NCBI RefSeq assembly: GCF_000004075.3
Contig: NC_026655.2
Location: forward strand, 19,267,489-19,331,488
DNA: 64,000 nt
Origin: Cucumis sativus
Taxonomy: Eukaryota; Streptophyta; Magnoliopsida; Cucurbitales; Cucurbitaceae
Direction of reading: 5' to 3'
Shown here in pieces: positions 22,343 to 35,593 of this stretch. The first letter of the stretch is position 1. Each line of letters begins with the position of its first letter. Under the pieces are notes generated by a model, which worked only from the letters and a program-made list of their open reading frames with translations, searched no databases and was not told the origin of the DNA. A program made the translations under genes and the position numbers.

Positions 22343-25300
22343 TTAGTTTATAAGCAGCTATAGCCAATCTGTGCTTGAACTTCAGTCATAGAAGAGTTAT
22401 TTCTCTCTGTTTGACCCCCATCGAGTTAGTTTTAAAGAAAGAAAGTTTCGCTTTATATCTTTGAGCAATTTTTCGTTGTTGAGAACTGTGTAACAGTTTG
22501 ATTGTTTGTTTTCTCTCATTCCCCCTGGTTTCATTCTTCTTTCAAACTTGTTTCTGTAATTGTCAAAGTCAGAAATAGGGCCAAGCAATGTGGGGGGGTC
22601 TTTATCTGTTCTTATAGGATCTATGAACCATTTTGTTTCTAATATTAACTTATGGATGAGTTATTCAACGTGGCTGTCACTCTTTTAGTATTTTGTGTTT
22701 TCTCAAGGACAACGACCGTGTTTATGAGTCTATTATAACAGATTTTTGTTGGTATCATTTGGGATTTCTACTTGAAACGTTCATTTACAACAAAAACAAA
22801 AAGAAAATTGACAAAGTCCAATACTTGGAGAACACGCTGGATGAAAGATGCACACAAGAAAGAGTTAAAGTAAGTTTTGATATCATTTCTTGGTCAAACT
22901 TCATAAGATTCATAAGCGAAACCATTCTTTTTCTCTCTAACATGAAAGAAGTAACATGTATGTTCTAACTTAGGCAATAGAGCCTCATTACGTGGAAAGT
23001 GGAAACCAAATTAAGGTGTGTGGTTGTGGTGATGCGCAGGACAATGGTCTGAAATAGACTAAAAAACTTGTATACCTTTCACGAATGACACTCATTGTTT
23101 TAATACCTCATATGTGCACAAAAAAAATGGCACATTCAGATAACATTTCTATTGAACTTTCTAACTAAATTTCCTGTAAGGACGAAAACTGAGAATGACT
23201 ATTATTTTATACGACTTTTCCAAATTTTACGTAATCTTTTCGTATTGTCACGAGGATCAAAATTAGAAATAGGAAATTTGAAGAAGACTACACATAATAT
23301 TTTCAAAACAATAGCTAGATTCCATAGAGATGTTAAATTACGGTAGTTCCTGGTAGAAATTTTATAGAGATTGTCCAAAAGAAAAATTGATATTTTGGAT
23401 TTGTCATCTAAAGAAGTTAAATTTCTGTTTTGGTCTTGTTATTCATTCTGCTATTTGTAAAAGTTAAAAACTTCATAATGTTAGTTTTTGACGATCATCA
23501 ACGGGTGTCAATAACAAAGACAAATACATATATATAATATTGCATTGTAGGTCATCTGTGACCTGAGAAAAAAAGGACGTGCCGACCAACGGCGGCGGGT
23601 GTCGGAGCCAAAGACGACCTTATGGCCTTGCCATTGCCACCGTCCTTCCTTTGCATTGACTCTTCTACTTTCTTTTATATTGAATGGAATCCATCTCAGG
23701 GGATGTTCACACGTTGCCTCACCATCCATTAAATCACTATTTCTTCATAACTCACTCAGTTGCTAAACTCCCAGGTTGATGACGACTCTGCCAATAGTAC
23801 TGCACCCTTTCCACATAAATGAAAAGTCAGAAAAGCTTTTTCATCTCAAAATCAATTTCCTTTTCCTGTTACTAAGGATTCTTGGATTCATCTTCATAAT
23901 TTTAATTTTGTGCACACCTGTTTGGACCAAGAAAGCACCAGATACCACTACATGGTCATGCCCCAATCTATTATACTATTATGGAGATATACTTCAGTAG
24001 AAAAAAAAAAAAAAACATACAATAAAGTAACGTTGGTCACTAATGATATTTGAAATCTTGGCCAAATATATATATTGATATCAATGGAGGAAGCTAAGGT
24101 TGGAGCTAAATCAATTGTAAAATGTTTGAATATTATCTCAAAGAGTTTTGGAAACTAATGTTTTCTTCATACAAGTATGTACAAACTACCATTATTGTTA
24201 AATAAAAAAAAAGGTGTGCAAATCTAGTCATAAGAATACGTTCACATTCAAAATGATACTGAAAGTCGTGTAAGAGACTAGACGTACACACTTTAAATGT
24301 GATGTTCACAAAGGATATTATTTCAACGACGTTAAATTGCATAGTGGGTAAAGTTAACACTTGACAAAATTTGGATACATGAGAAGATACTATGTATTTG
24401 TCTATTTAATACGAACAAAAATAAGAAACGTCAAATTCTCTAAAGAAAAAAAGGACGAATGATAAGGTAAGGATGTGTGAGGGGTGTAGGGTAAATGAGG
24501 ACATATATGATTACAACAATTAAGTTTAATAATATGTTGATTAAGAATGAGTTTAAATGATATTTTCAAGTGTTTAATTTAAAAAATAAATTAAAATTTT
24601 GAAGAAGAATTTGAATCCATTGAAAAGTGATAAAATTATATTTTGTTGGGGGTATGAAGATATATATGTTTGATGAATATTTGGGAAAAAAAGTTGTAAA
24701 GAAAGAAAGCATTGAATTGGTGGATTATGGGCAATATGGACGGTGGCGTTTTGTGCAAAAACGTCTTTAAGAGGAAAAACAAAACACACACACATAATTT
24801 AGAACAGCAGCCCTCAAATAATTGCAATTTTGTGTAGGGCCTTTGAATCATTTGTGTGTTCTCATTTTTCATTATTTTACTAATAATAAGTAGACAATTC
24901 TTTTTCTACTCGAACAAAAGAAAAGTAAAGTAATAATTTCTGTTTTCGTTTTCAAAATTTAGATTTAAAATAAAAAAAAACTATTGAAATCGGTAAAATT
25001 GGTAAAAGTATTTACAAAATATTGATAAAAGTTTAGAATCAAATTGTTTCAAACATTTCTACCCATTCAAATTATGTAAGACTAATTAGATTAAAAGTTA
25101 GAGGAAAAATAAAAGTAGCTACTGCTTCATGCTTTGTAATGATATTATTTCTAGTTCTTTTTATTTATATATAAAATGCACAATAAATCTTACAATATGT
25201 ATCTTTACAAACTTAGTTTCATGGTTGTGTTTAATTTTTTTTTTTATCTAAAATTTCAGAAAAATAAGAAATAAGAAAAATGATGATCCTGCAAAAAGTA

Positions 25301-27717
25301 AGGAAAAGAAATAGAGAAGTATTTTATTTTAGGTTATTTTCAAATAAAGCAAAATGAATTAAAATAATATTTATAAAATATAACAAAAAAAAGAAAGGAT
25401 AGTTTAATGTCTATTCTATATCATATTTAAATTGTGATATTTTATTTTATTTTAAAATATTTTTAGAGTGTTTGTCATTTAAAATAATTTTTTTATTAAA
25501 AAACAATAAAAGAAAAACAAATGGAAATAGAAACTTATCAAACCGTTCTATTTAGAAAATATTCAAAAGGAAGAAACAAAAATGTTATAGTAATCAAACT
25601 CTAAATTTCTCCCAAACCAACAAAAAAAACCTTTTGAATTTTTCTTCAAAAAAATGAACAGTTCATTGAATCTCACAGCCCAATGTTTCTCAATCAAATA
25701 TTTGTGTTTTAAGAAAAACAAACAAAATGGAAATCTTTCTCTTCTTTTCCCCTATTAATTAGAAAAAGTGAGCTAAAAAATTGACTTACTAAGTTCGACA
25801 GTGAAGTTTGTTGCCATGTTTGTGAGACAATTCATAGCAACCGATATCTTCAAAATGGTTAGTTTTAAAATCAAATAAGAGCCGTCGTCAACCTTTTTTA
25901 AAGTATGATTGGACAATGAAACAAAATAAAAAAATATAAATAAATCATAATAAAATATGGTCCAATAAAACTATAATTGAATTCATGAGTCATTTGTGTA
26001 TGAAGAAGGGGTTAGCATCCCACAACACTCATTTAGACAACAGTGGTCAAATTTTAAATTTTGAATTGAGATTTTTCTTTAATGTGTATTATTTTATCCC
26101 TAGTGACTCTAATAACTGAAGCAATGATCTCATAAAATAAGTAGATAAAATTCCATCTATCTATAAACTATATTGATAAAATTTATCACCTCAACAACGT
26201 GAGAAATTAGTACAAAGAGAATTTTGTGGAGTGTAAATATGAAAAGTACGTGACGTCAATGCATCATAAAATGTACCTACTAATATATTAACATGATTGT
26301 TCATAGGAGTAGTAGAGGTGAACTTATTTAGAGTTATTGTACTGAAAAGAGATCAGTAACATCAATATCTAACAAATAATCATAATTAATTTGTTAATTA
26401 AAAGGCTAAAAAAATAGCCACTCATTAAATATCATAGACTAAATGGTAGAAAAACACCTCTTTAACTTTGTACTTTATTTGAAAAATATCTTTCCACTTT
26501 TAAAATTTTCATTAATAATTCTAAACTTTAAAAGTAATAATAAAAAAAATTATCTTGATTGATTTTTAATTTTCTTAAAAATTGGTAGTACTCTATCTTA
26601 TAACTTTCAAAACTTTCATTATCACTCTTATTCAGACAAACAACATCACACAAAAGTAACATAGATTAGAACTCTCAATAATCCTCCTACAAAAACTGAC
26701 AGATCCCAAGTGTAAAATTCTCCCACCACACTTAATAGCAAATTGTCAATAATCACCCAATTAACGAAAACAACTACCACTTGACCATTCAATGAGTGTT
26801 TAATACGTTTGAATTGATACATAATCATACCTTTGCTCATTTCCAAAATAGTTTCCACCCAGAATCCTATATTAGTCTAATTCACCTTCTTACTTTTCAA
26901 TACTTGTATTCTTGTTTGTTCATTAATGCATTAAACTTTTTATTTAAGAAAAGTTAAATACCGTCATGGTAATTTTTTTTGTTTAAATTCTAAATATAAC
27001 TAATATAGTCTAAATTCAAAACCATAAAAATTAATTTTGTAATTTAATTCATGAACAATTTGTAAGAACCATCCCTCAAGTTACCATTATACCTTTAAAC
27101 TTTCAAAGTTAAAAATTAACCCTCCAACTTTTTAAACTTTTAAAATGATATAGGTTTTAGGATTTAATTTTGATCATTTGTGAGTTCAATTTTTACAATT
27201 ATTCCAAGTTTTTCAAGGTCCAATTTTAATACTTAGAGACCCAATTACTAGTATTGAAAGTTTAAGGATGGCGTTTGACACTCAAAGTATGAAAGAGTGG
27301 AATGAATTATTTTTGCACAAATGTTATCATAATCTAAGCATTCTACTTTTTTGTTATTTCTTGTATATACTTTTTCGCTCATTTTCCCTTTCATTATTCC
27401 TTAACTCCACACCTTTCTTACATCACCATTCCTCACTCCATTTTTTACAATTTTTACCTTACTCAAATATATATTATAATAACTCATACTATAACATCCT
27501 AAACACAAACTATAATAACTCACAAATTATAATAACTCATTTAAGATGTGTGAATGTGTAATTACAAGATTCACCATATTTTGTTTTAGGAGTGAATTTG
27601 TGCAATTTACCCTTAGTTCCAATTACATTTGCGTAGCTACATCAATAACGTAAAATGGTTGGCGTGTATCAAATAATTTAGCTTCATTCAGAAAGTTTCT
27701 TTTGGATGTGATATATT
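22343..27717. other. Intergenic, AT-rich, no gene seen
   Basis: This is the 3' region of the E1-beta gene followed by about 5 kb with no supported coding region, RNA gene or defined element. A poly(A) run lies at 24000-24015. 27260-27550 contains repeated ATAATAACTCA-like words and a segment resembling 39.1-39.25 kb, perhaps an old MITE. I looked for a Nudix hydrolase (the Arabidopsis neighbour) and saw none. Confidence 0.55.
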
Positions 27718-27723
27718 TTTATT
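27718..27723 (-). terminator. Putative poly(A) signal of NCED
   Basis: AATAAA on the minus strand lies about 226 bases past the NCED stop codon. No other feature supports the 3' end. Confidence 0.45.
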
Positions 27724-27948
27724 GCTGTAATCTCATCACATTTAATTCAACAAATAAATAAATCCATGATACTAAAGTAAGTTAATGAACCACTAAAATA
27801 CACCACATCGTCCCATCCTCCTACATAACCAAAACCAAAACTTAGGCATAGAAAAACAAATCCTAATCCTACCAATTTTCGAATCTACGTCTATTGGTTA
27901 TGATTAAGAATCAAACTGTAGTAGTCTCATCCAAGGATTCAAACCAAG

Positions 27949-29730
27949 CTAAGCCTGATGTATTAAGTCATTAGCATGTACAAACGTGCCATGAAAACCA
28001 TAAGGTACTCTACTTGACAACTCCACACAAGCTTCCAATTTCAAATCAGTGGCGTTCACAACCTGAAGCTCCGATCTCCATTTCTTTTCATCGTGGACAA
28101 AAACCATTATATGCCCATCATCTTCTTCCTCACAACCAAAACCCATTTCTCTTCCCAAAAAATATGGCTCTCCCCCGTACCGTTCATCGCCATAAATATA
28201 CTTTTTTACCTCTCCCGACGAAACATCCACCTTCGCAAACCCACACGCTTTCGGCCACGGATCTGTAATTGCCAAATAAACGTACTGGGTTTTCCTCCCG
28301 ACTCGTTTCCGGTTCACGACTCCGACTTCTAGGTTCACGTGCTCCGATTCCGAAATGATTCGCCGGGAAGACGATTTCCCGGTCCTCAAATTGAACCGGA
28401 TTTCGGTTAGAACCGCCTTGAATTCCTCGTCTCGTTCGTTGAAAATGGAATCCGGTGGGGTCATGCAAGACGCGATCACAACGATGTCGTCTGACTCTGT
28501 TTCTTCCCACGCATTCCACAGATGAAAACAGAATGTGTCAGCGGGAGAATCAACCCATGTGAGATTCGACGAGTCCGTTGCATTTTTCGGTAAGAACCCG
28601 AATCGGGGATTCTTTTTCTCGTCGTACACTACCGGAGATCCGCCGGAGAGCATTTTCTGAAGATTGAATACGACTTGCTGGTCTGGGATCACGACAAATT
28701 TCTCTGTTATGGCAAAATCGTGGATCATCGTCGGAATTTCTAATGGAATATCGATTTCCGGCGACATTTTACCATCTGGTGTCAACCGAAAGTGCTTAAG
28801 ATACGGCTTGTGAGTGAAGTTGTAGCTAAGGGCAAAAAGCTCCCCGGAGTCTGGATCGATTTTAGGGTGAGCGACCATCGGAGAATTGAGTTGGCCCTCG
28901 AAATTATACCTCCCGATGGTGATCAAGTCGCCGGAAGGAGTGATACGGACTTGGTAAGGAAGGTCGTCTTCTGACATGGCCAGTAGACGGCCGTTGAAGT
29001 AAACTAACCCAGCGTTGGCGACTCCGGTGCCGCGACGGTGGTCGATTAATCCAAACAATCCTCGAGCGTAGAATAGAAGAAGACGAGCAATGCCGGAATG
29101 TCCATGAAGCTCACCGACGGCCTTAGGGAACACCGGGCGACCAATGGATTTTTCTTGGACGAGCCTCTCTGTTTGAGTGAACCTACAGGCGTAGCTGGCA
29201 CGTCCTTCACCGATAGTGACAGCGTGAATCATGCCGTCGCCGTCGAAAAGGTGATGTCCGGAGAGGGGTTGGAAAAAAGGGTTTGCACCGTTTCGGAGAT
29301 AGACCCCATTAATCCAATGGGGGATGACGCCAGTGACGGGAAGTGAGTGAGAAACTGGTTGTTCGGGAACGGGAGCGTAATTTCCGACGATTTGGAAATG
29401 TGGGTCGAAGTTCTTAGGAAGATTCCGGTTGTGGTTATTTAGAAAGGCTTGTTCGAGGATGTCGAAGGCCGTGGAAGCTACTTTTTGGAGTAAATTCCAG
29501 TGGGAAGGATGACGAGATTTGAAAGTGTAGTGTTCTGTGATTCTTGGCCCTTTGTTGGGCTGTTTCGGAAAATGGAACACAAACGGGGAGTTTACTTTTA
29601 GTGCCGATGAAATCACCTCTTTTCTTTGATTGGGCTTTTTCTTCACAATGTTTATGGGTTTTATTGGAAAGCCCAAGCCCTTTTGATCAAGTACAAAGTG
29701 GGGTGAGGTTGAAGTTGATGAGAATACCAT
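27949..29730 (-). CDS. NCED: 9-cis-epoxycarotenoid dioxygenase, plastid
   Basis: NCED cleaves 9-cis-violaxanthin or 9'-cis-neoxanthin to xanthoxin, the committed step of abscisic acid synthesis, at plastid membranes. I start the protein at the ATG at 29730 (MVFSSTSTS, good context GCTATGG), giving 593 residues. The 12 upstream in-frame codons begin at TTG and are not needed. Residues 1 to about 60 look like a transit peptide, followed by a carotenoid-oxygenase domain to the C-terminus. The four iron-binding His are at about 288 (MVAHPK), 337 (IHDFAI), 403 (FCFHLW) and 580 (GFHGTF), with spacing like maize VP14 298/347/412/590. NCED signatures include [20 protein letters not shown] and [11 protein letters not shown]. 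It is intronless, as usual for NCEDs. It is distinguished from CCD1/CCD4 by these blocks. Intact. Confidence 0.96.
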   Translation of the reverse strand: MVFSSTSTSPHFVLDQKGLGFPIKPINIVKKKPNQRKEVISSALKVNSPFVFHFPKQPNKGPRITEHYTFKSRHPSHWNLLQKVASTAFDILEQAFLNNHNRNLPKNFDPHFQIVGNYAPVPEQPVSHSLPVTGVIPHWINGVYLRNGANPFFQPLSGHHLFDGDGMIHAVTIGEGRASYACRFTQTERLVQEKSIGRPVFPKAVGELHGHSGIARLLLFYARGLFGLIDHRRGTGVANAGLVYFNGRLLAMSEDDLPYQVRITPSGDLITIGRYNFEGQLNSPMVAHPKIDPDSGELFALSYNFTHKPYLKHFRLTPDGKMSPEIDIPLEIPTMIHDFAITEKFVVIPDQQVVFNLQKMLSGGSPVVYDEKKNPRFGFLPKNATDSSNLTWVDSPADTFCFHLWNAWEETESDDIVVIASCMTPPDSIFNERDEEFKAVLTEIRFNLRTGKSSSRRIISESEHVNLEVGVVNRKRVGRKTQYVYLAITDPWPKACGFAKVDVSSGEVKKYIYGDERYGGEPYFLGREMGFGCEEEDDGHIMVFVHDEKKWRSELQVVNATDLKLEACVELSSRVPYGFHGTFVHANDLIHQA

Positions 29731-29880
29731 AGCCTTTTCTTTTTCTTTTGGTTCAAGAGAGAGCAATTTTATTTCTCTTCTCCTTTTCTTTATTTAAAAA
29801 AAAAAAAAAAGGAATTTGTAGAGAGAAAGAGAGATTGAAATCTTGGAGGGGACAATTGAGAGAAAGAAGGAGGCATTTGT

Positions 29881-29887
29881 TTATATA
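29881..29887 (-). promoter_or_regulatory. NCED TATA box
   Basis: CTATATAAAC on the minus strand lies about 150 bases before the NCED ATG, leaving a leader of roughly 120 bases that includes a long T run (29795-29811). Confidence 0.7.
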
Positions 29888-29941
29888 GAGAAAGGAAGGA
29901 TTTAGAAATTTGGTCCACCTTAGACAAATGTTGGAAAACAG

Positions 29942-29949
29942 CACGTGGC
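29942..29949 (-). promoter_or_regulatory. G-box/ABRE in the NCED promoter
   Basis: GCCACGTG on the minus strand lies about 55 bases upstream of the TATA box. CACGTG with the GCC flank is the canonical ABRE/G-box bound by bZIP (ABF/AREB) factors, which fits stress or feedback control of ABA synthesis. No partner coupling element was identified. Confidence 0.65.
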
Positions 29950-32900
29950 TATTTTGTTGAATTGGCATTTGGTATGTCAAACCTCTCTTCCTATTCCCAC
30001 ACCTTATTACTCCCCTTTACCCACATGCTTCTTCAAAAATACTCAAACTTGTACATATTTAACTAAACTCTTAACTTTCTATGGTTGAGCTACCAAAACA
30101 AAATACAACTTGTTACTGTAACATAGTCTTAGATTCAAAGTCATAAGATCTATATGAATATTTTCAAGATGTTTTCTCTCTTCACTCGCATGATTATGAT
30201 AAATTTAATTTTCAGCATAACTATTTCAAGCTAAACATACTTAATTTTAAAATTCATATAACACGATCGTAAAAAAAAAAAGTGATTGTTAGTATATGTA
30301 TTAGCTTTAATTCTTAAAAAAAATTTAACCTTAAATTTCTCACCCACGTATGATGTTCAACTAAAAAAATGAAGAAAAATAAATTTCCATACAATTATAT
30401 CTCAACTCGTATGTAATGCTAGTATAACCATATCCATAATTTCACTCGTGTCAATTATTCACCTCTTTTAGATCACAAGCCATTTATTTTTTTCTAATTT
30501 AATAAATGCGAGAGAACATTTTGAATCTTTCAATTTTAAAAGAAGCAAGTGAAAGTTGATTTTTTTTTTTTTTTCGCTAAAGAATAACAAAATTTACCGG
30601 GATAATACCAAACTGATTATTACTTCTGAGAAATAGATGATATTTTAATACCAAAATTCTTTGAAGTATCACTATCAATATTATTGTTCTTTTTTGTTTT
30701 TTTGGTAGGAAGATTCAAATTTAGTAAAATGGTGATTTCTAGAATTATTTGGTAAACATCACTCAAAAGTTCCAAATGAACAGCTCTTGATTCTGTCCAC
30801 ACAAACTTTGGGATATTCAACATATGAGAAAAGGAAAGGAGAGAAAAGATCTTTGAACACAAACTCAACTTTAACTTCCTCTTATTCTTCTTCTTCTTCT
30901 TCCCACTTTATTTATTAATTAGGATAAACCCTTTTTCAAAGGAAACACTCAAACTGATCTTCTTATTGGGTCGTTTGTTTTAAAGCTTTCTAAAATGACC
31001 CTCCTAGATATACCTTTAAAATCGCTCAACTACATATACACATTTGAATAGAAACATAAGAACTAGCTTTTTAACTTCAAAATACATGTCAATTATCATA
31101 AAGTTATACTTCATCAAAACTATATTATAAAATTGATAAGCTTTTATATTCTTTTACCAACTTGTGTAAAGCTAAAGCTTGATTTCACACATACATTAAA
31201 ATACTAAAAGTTATTATTTAACTCGAGTTCAACTGTAAATAGTAAAGTTATGAGTATCCTTTTCAAGAGGGTGTAAAATCAATTTTTTACTCTCTTATTC
31301 AACTCTTAATATTCTATAAATGGAAAAGAAAACAAAAACAAAATTGAGTTTAGCTTTGCTCGTAGACTATCAATTAATGTATAAAAATTAAATATGGGTA
31401 TTTTCTATATTGGTTTTCATTTTACTTCGCATAGTACATATTCTTTTGGTCATAATAGTTATGCAAATCACTGATTTATGCAAATCACTGATTTTGTGGA
31501 AGTTTGAAAGGAGTAAAATATTAGTTTTTTTTTTCATAAAAAGAAAAGGAAAAAGAATCAAAATAAAAATAAACTATCTCTATATTTTAAAATTTGTAAT
31601 TAATAATAGTCTCAAAACTAGTCTAGGAGTACTAAGTTTTTTAAAATTTGGAAGGAAACAAGTTTCTTTCATTAATTAAATGTTAAAAATAAGAAAAATA
31701 GTCGAGAATAATATTTTGAGGATATGATATAGTAATTATAGCACGTTGTTTTAGAATTTTAACAAAATTCTCTTTTCTCCATTTTAAATTTGTTATTATT
31801 TCAAAACTACCATTCAGTAACTTATTTTTTTTCTCTTTATAATGTCCTGCTCATTATTTATTTATTCTCTCACTTATTTTGTCATTTTTACAAATATCCG
31901 TAAAAGTAAATTGTTTATACGATGACAAATGTAGTTTAAAAATTTTAGGTTAAATTTTCTTTTTTTCAAATATTTCATTTCAAATGCCTCACCAAAAACA
32001 AATTTTAAATTTTTTTTTTATTATTTTAATTAGTTTTGCATGTTTATTTTAATTTAATTTCGACAATATATTTGTATAAATTTTTTTTGTGTGATAATCA
32101 ACAACATGATTACATTTCTTTAATATTTGTTGGAATATTGTTTATTTATTTATTTATTTATTTTAATTCACTTGGTATATTTCTTTCTTTCTTTCCTTCT
32201 TTCTTTTTTTTGTTCTTTGTAATGTCACAGGTTTGTTTTTCTTTATACATATAATTGAATATGTTGGATCTTTCTTTACCACTTGTTTGGGTTGGTGGTT
32301 GATATATATCATTCCCTTGATATTTTCCAACAAAAGTTACCTTTTTTGGTCTTCAAGATTGAGTTAAATTGTATCTTAGTTTGTGAAGTTTGGGTTAAAA
32401 ATAAAGAGAAGGAAAAGAGAAATAAACAAAAATTTAAAAATATATATATATAATTTTTTGATTAGAAAGTTATAAAATATATTTTATACTTAAAAAGAAG
32501 AGATCTTACAAATATAATAAGATGAACTTAAATATTTACAAAATATTAAAATCAATCAATGATTGATACTAACACATATCTATCAGTATGCATATAGTTA
32601 CTAATAGACGTTGATAGAAATATATTAGATAGATTCTAAATTTATTATATTTTTTCATTTTCGATCATTTCTCAAACATAATTAATAAAAAATTAGTTGA
32701 AAAGAGAAAAATGCTACTTAACTCAAACTTTAGAAGTAGGAGTATTCATCCTATCAAAGCGACCACTACACATAAGCGACTAACTTCGTAATCTTTCTTC
32801 ACTAGCTTCCTTTCATTTACTTCTATGATTCGAGTTAGAGTTTGAACATGGGAAGTTAAAAAATATCTTGATTAGAAAACTCAGGGATCCAAACGCGAAA

Positions 32901-34785
32901 CCTATTCTATAACAGCTATAAGTGTATAATCTTTTGTCTATTTTAATTTTAGATTGTTATTATTGATTAATAAGTTATGAATAAAATGAGACAATTGCAA
33001 AAATAAGTTCAATGATAAAAACCTTGTTAATTCCAAGCATACAATATTGGTTTATACGAGAATCTTTCATGTAAAGAAAAGCATAATAGAACTAAAACAC
33101 TGATATAGAGATAAATAGATATACTTAAAGTACTGTTAGCTCAACCAACAAGGATAAAATCATTACATTTTACTTATAACTATAAAAGTTGGAGATATGT
33201 GCACACTCTCACCGATGTTGAAACTACGGAACACTCATGGGGAGGGAGAATTGCATGGATTCTTATGGTCAAGTGGGAAGATACAAACAAAAATGTTTTG
33301 AACACACATACATGAAATGATGTGAAAAACACATGTGGCAGTGAATAAAAGATGAGCAAAGAGCTCAACTTTATAAAAGGAGAAATGACAGTGTCTTGAA
33401 GCAAAAATAGGAAATATGCTCCATCTTCTCACTCCCACTTGTTGTTGTGCATTTGCTTTCATTCATTCTCTGTTCGTGGGGGCTCCCTTTTCTAATCCCA
33501 CCATCACTTCGCTACATGTCACCCTCCCTAACTTTTCTTTTATATATATATATATTAGAGGGATATATGACAGTGTACCAAGTTCGAGTCACATGCATCA
33601 CTAATAGCTCTAGAAACATAGGTTTGGTTGGTTAGCCTCCTACATAAAAACTTGTGAAACATGACTGAATAGAAGTAGTTCAATTCTTTGTTCATATAGT
33701 TGGTTGATAATGTTGTGTACATGCAGTTGCATAGCTTCAAGGTTTATATTAGTTGCAAGTTCGAAACTTTAAACATCTTAATCCATGTTGTTATCTACTT
33801 TTATATTCAAACACATACCAATCACAAACTCACTTATTCACACCGGTTACCCTTGGCTTTCCATTGAAAAAATTGTCTCAAAGAGAATTGATCAATTTCT
33901 CAATAGTGAATTCTTGTAGGATACAATACTTTGGAAAAGGACATCCTAATTATTTACTCCTTGCAATATGGTGTACATATGTTTTGGTCCCAATGACATA
34001 TCAAAAGCATAACTTTTGATAAAGATGATCATTAATTATGCATCCGTGTAAATAATGCTTTCATTTGATGAAGTGTGTGTATATTAGTTTAAACGTATGA
34101 TAATATAAAAAGTTCACAACATAGAAAAATTAGGTATAGATTTGGCAATCTAACTTCCCTACATAATGCTATAGTTTTGTTTCTTCTTGCAGGGTCCCCC
34201 TCTCTCATGTGAATGAAAAGATCATGTTCTTCCCAAAGTTGATTGTCAGTTAGGTTAACGTTGAATTTTGCAAGACTTCGAGGTTTTCTTCACCATTATC
34301 ATACGTGTAACCAAAAAGCTAAGACAAAAATAGTGCATTTGTATTTGAAATTTAATTATCCAAAGAAATTTATGGACACTAGGAAAAAACTTTACAATAA
34401 AAAAAATAAAACATTTGGGTGTACTCGAGCTCTACACTCATTTTTTTTTATCAATCTATCTAAATAGTCAATCGTAAACTGTCACGTAACAAATTAAACT
34501 TGTATAAAAGATAGAACATAAAAAGATAAATGTAGTTAGAGTAATTAAGTCTTAGGTTAATTCATGTAATCTCTAAGATCTATATTGTGTACGTTATCTT
34601 TAAGATTACATGACAACCTATGTCTAGGTCATTGGTCTCATATTCTTTTGTGAAATTTGTTTTGTCCTGACCTTTGTCGGTTCAACCTTAAGGCTCTTCT
34701 AACATACTAACGTAAATGACTAGTTTAACTTAACAAGATAACATTTAATCAACCAAAGAAATAGAAAAGGATCGGATGATGTGAT
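29950..34785. other. Intergenic, very AT-rich, no gene seen
   Basis: This is the remaining NCED upstream region, followed by simple sequence: TTTA repeats at 32143-32162, TTTC/TTCC repeats at 32182-32208 and TA repeats at 33541-33556. No coding region can be supported. 32560-32640 (CTATCAGT.. TGATAGA words) resembles dispersed repeats seen elsewhere in the window. Confidence 0.55.
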
Positions 34786-34789
34786 CATG

Positions 34790-35025
34790 TGATATATCTA
34801 CAACAAAAATGATCTACGATGACTGTTATTTTCTGTCCTAAATAAAATCTATGACAGTTATTTACAGTCATAGAATCGTCTGCTGTGGAAAGATCATCGA
34901 TGACAGTTTTACAATAAGTGTTTTCAAATAGAAAATAAATGTCATTATTTAATATTTTATGACAACAAATAACTGTTATCCATTGCATATAGACGACAGT
35001 TATTTCGTATGACAATTTGATTTGT
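34790..35025. repeat. Subterminal-repeat cluster, probably CACTA-like remnant
   Basis: Five copies of an ATGACAGTTATT-like word occur within 235 bases in both orientations, at about 34815, 34850, 34895, 34970 and 34990. They are preceded by CTACAACAAAAATG, which resembles a decayed CACTACAA end. Dense oriented subterminal repeats are characteristic of CACTA elements. No transposase is present. Confidence 0.45.
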
Positions 35026-35344
35026 TTCAATTGTTTTTACTTATGTGGTAAAAAAGAGAGGAGTATAGTCGTTAATATGTCAAAATATTGATTGCACAAT
35101 TTGATTCGATTTGGAGGCTAATGAGGCCTAAACCCACCAATGCAATCATCTTTCCATTATTGGGTTTTGTTCAGTAAACATCACACTAGATGACCCGCTC
35201 TTCTAACGAAAGTGATTCATTTAGTACATTTTCCTTCGGCAAAATACCCACAAACTGGCTGAAAATGGAAAAGAAGAAGACGAAGAAGATCTAGTAACAT
35301 ATGATATGATAATGGAAAGGATAAGCAGATGAATACTAACAAAC

Positions 35345-35593
35345 TCAGAATTTGGTGATGAAATCATAGATGAGAGAACTTATTTCACCAGCCTTTTCTT
35401 GGTTAATGAAGTGAGTTGCTCCTTCTATCACCACTACATCTTCCAGAAGCGGTACACCCTTCTTGAACCCGCCATCATGAATGTACTCCTTCGCAACTGG
35501 AAAGTTGTTACACCAAAATCCAAATCCTCCACTATAAATTTCGTCAGAACTTTGATCTGGGCTATGCTCCATGGCCTAGTGAGCTTCCAAGTT
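35345..35593 (-). pseudogene. Orphan last exon of a soluble epoxide hydrolase (alpha/beta hydrolase)
   Basis: Soluble epoxide hydrolases open fatty-acid epoxides. After an acceptor (ATCGTAG) one frame reads LTRPWSIAQIKVLTKFIVED. After a one-base shift near 35515-35530 another frame reads VAKEYIHDGGFKKGVPLLED and EGATHFINQEKAGEIS to a stop. These are the C-terminal blocks of plant epoxide hydrolases, and the His in THFINQEK is the triad histidine. Upstream exons with the nucleophile Asp are absent, so the fragment is dead. A short ATG-led frame at 35948-36014 ends in a good donor (ATCG/GTAAGC) and could splice to it, but the joined frame stops within about 12 codons. Confidence 0.8.

Noticed and set aside
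22343..27715. Nudix hydrolase (At1g30110 counterpart) expected by synteny
   Set aside because: No Nudix box or related protein text was found in any supplied frame.
28014..29346. Several plus- and minus-strand frames inside NCED
   Set aside because: They are shadows of the higher-GC NCED coding sequence.
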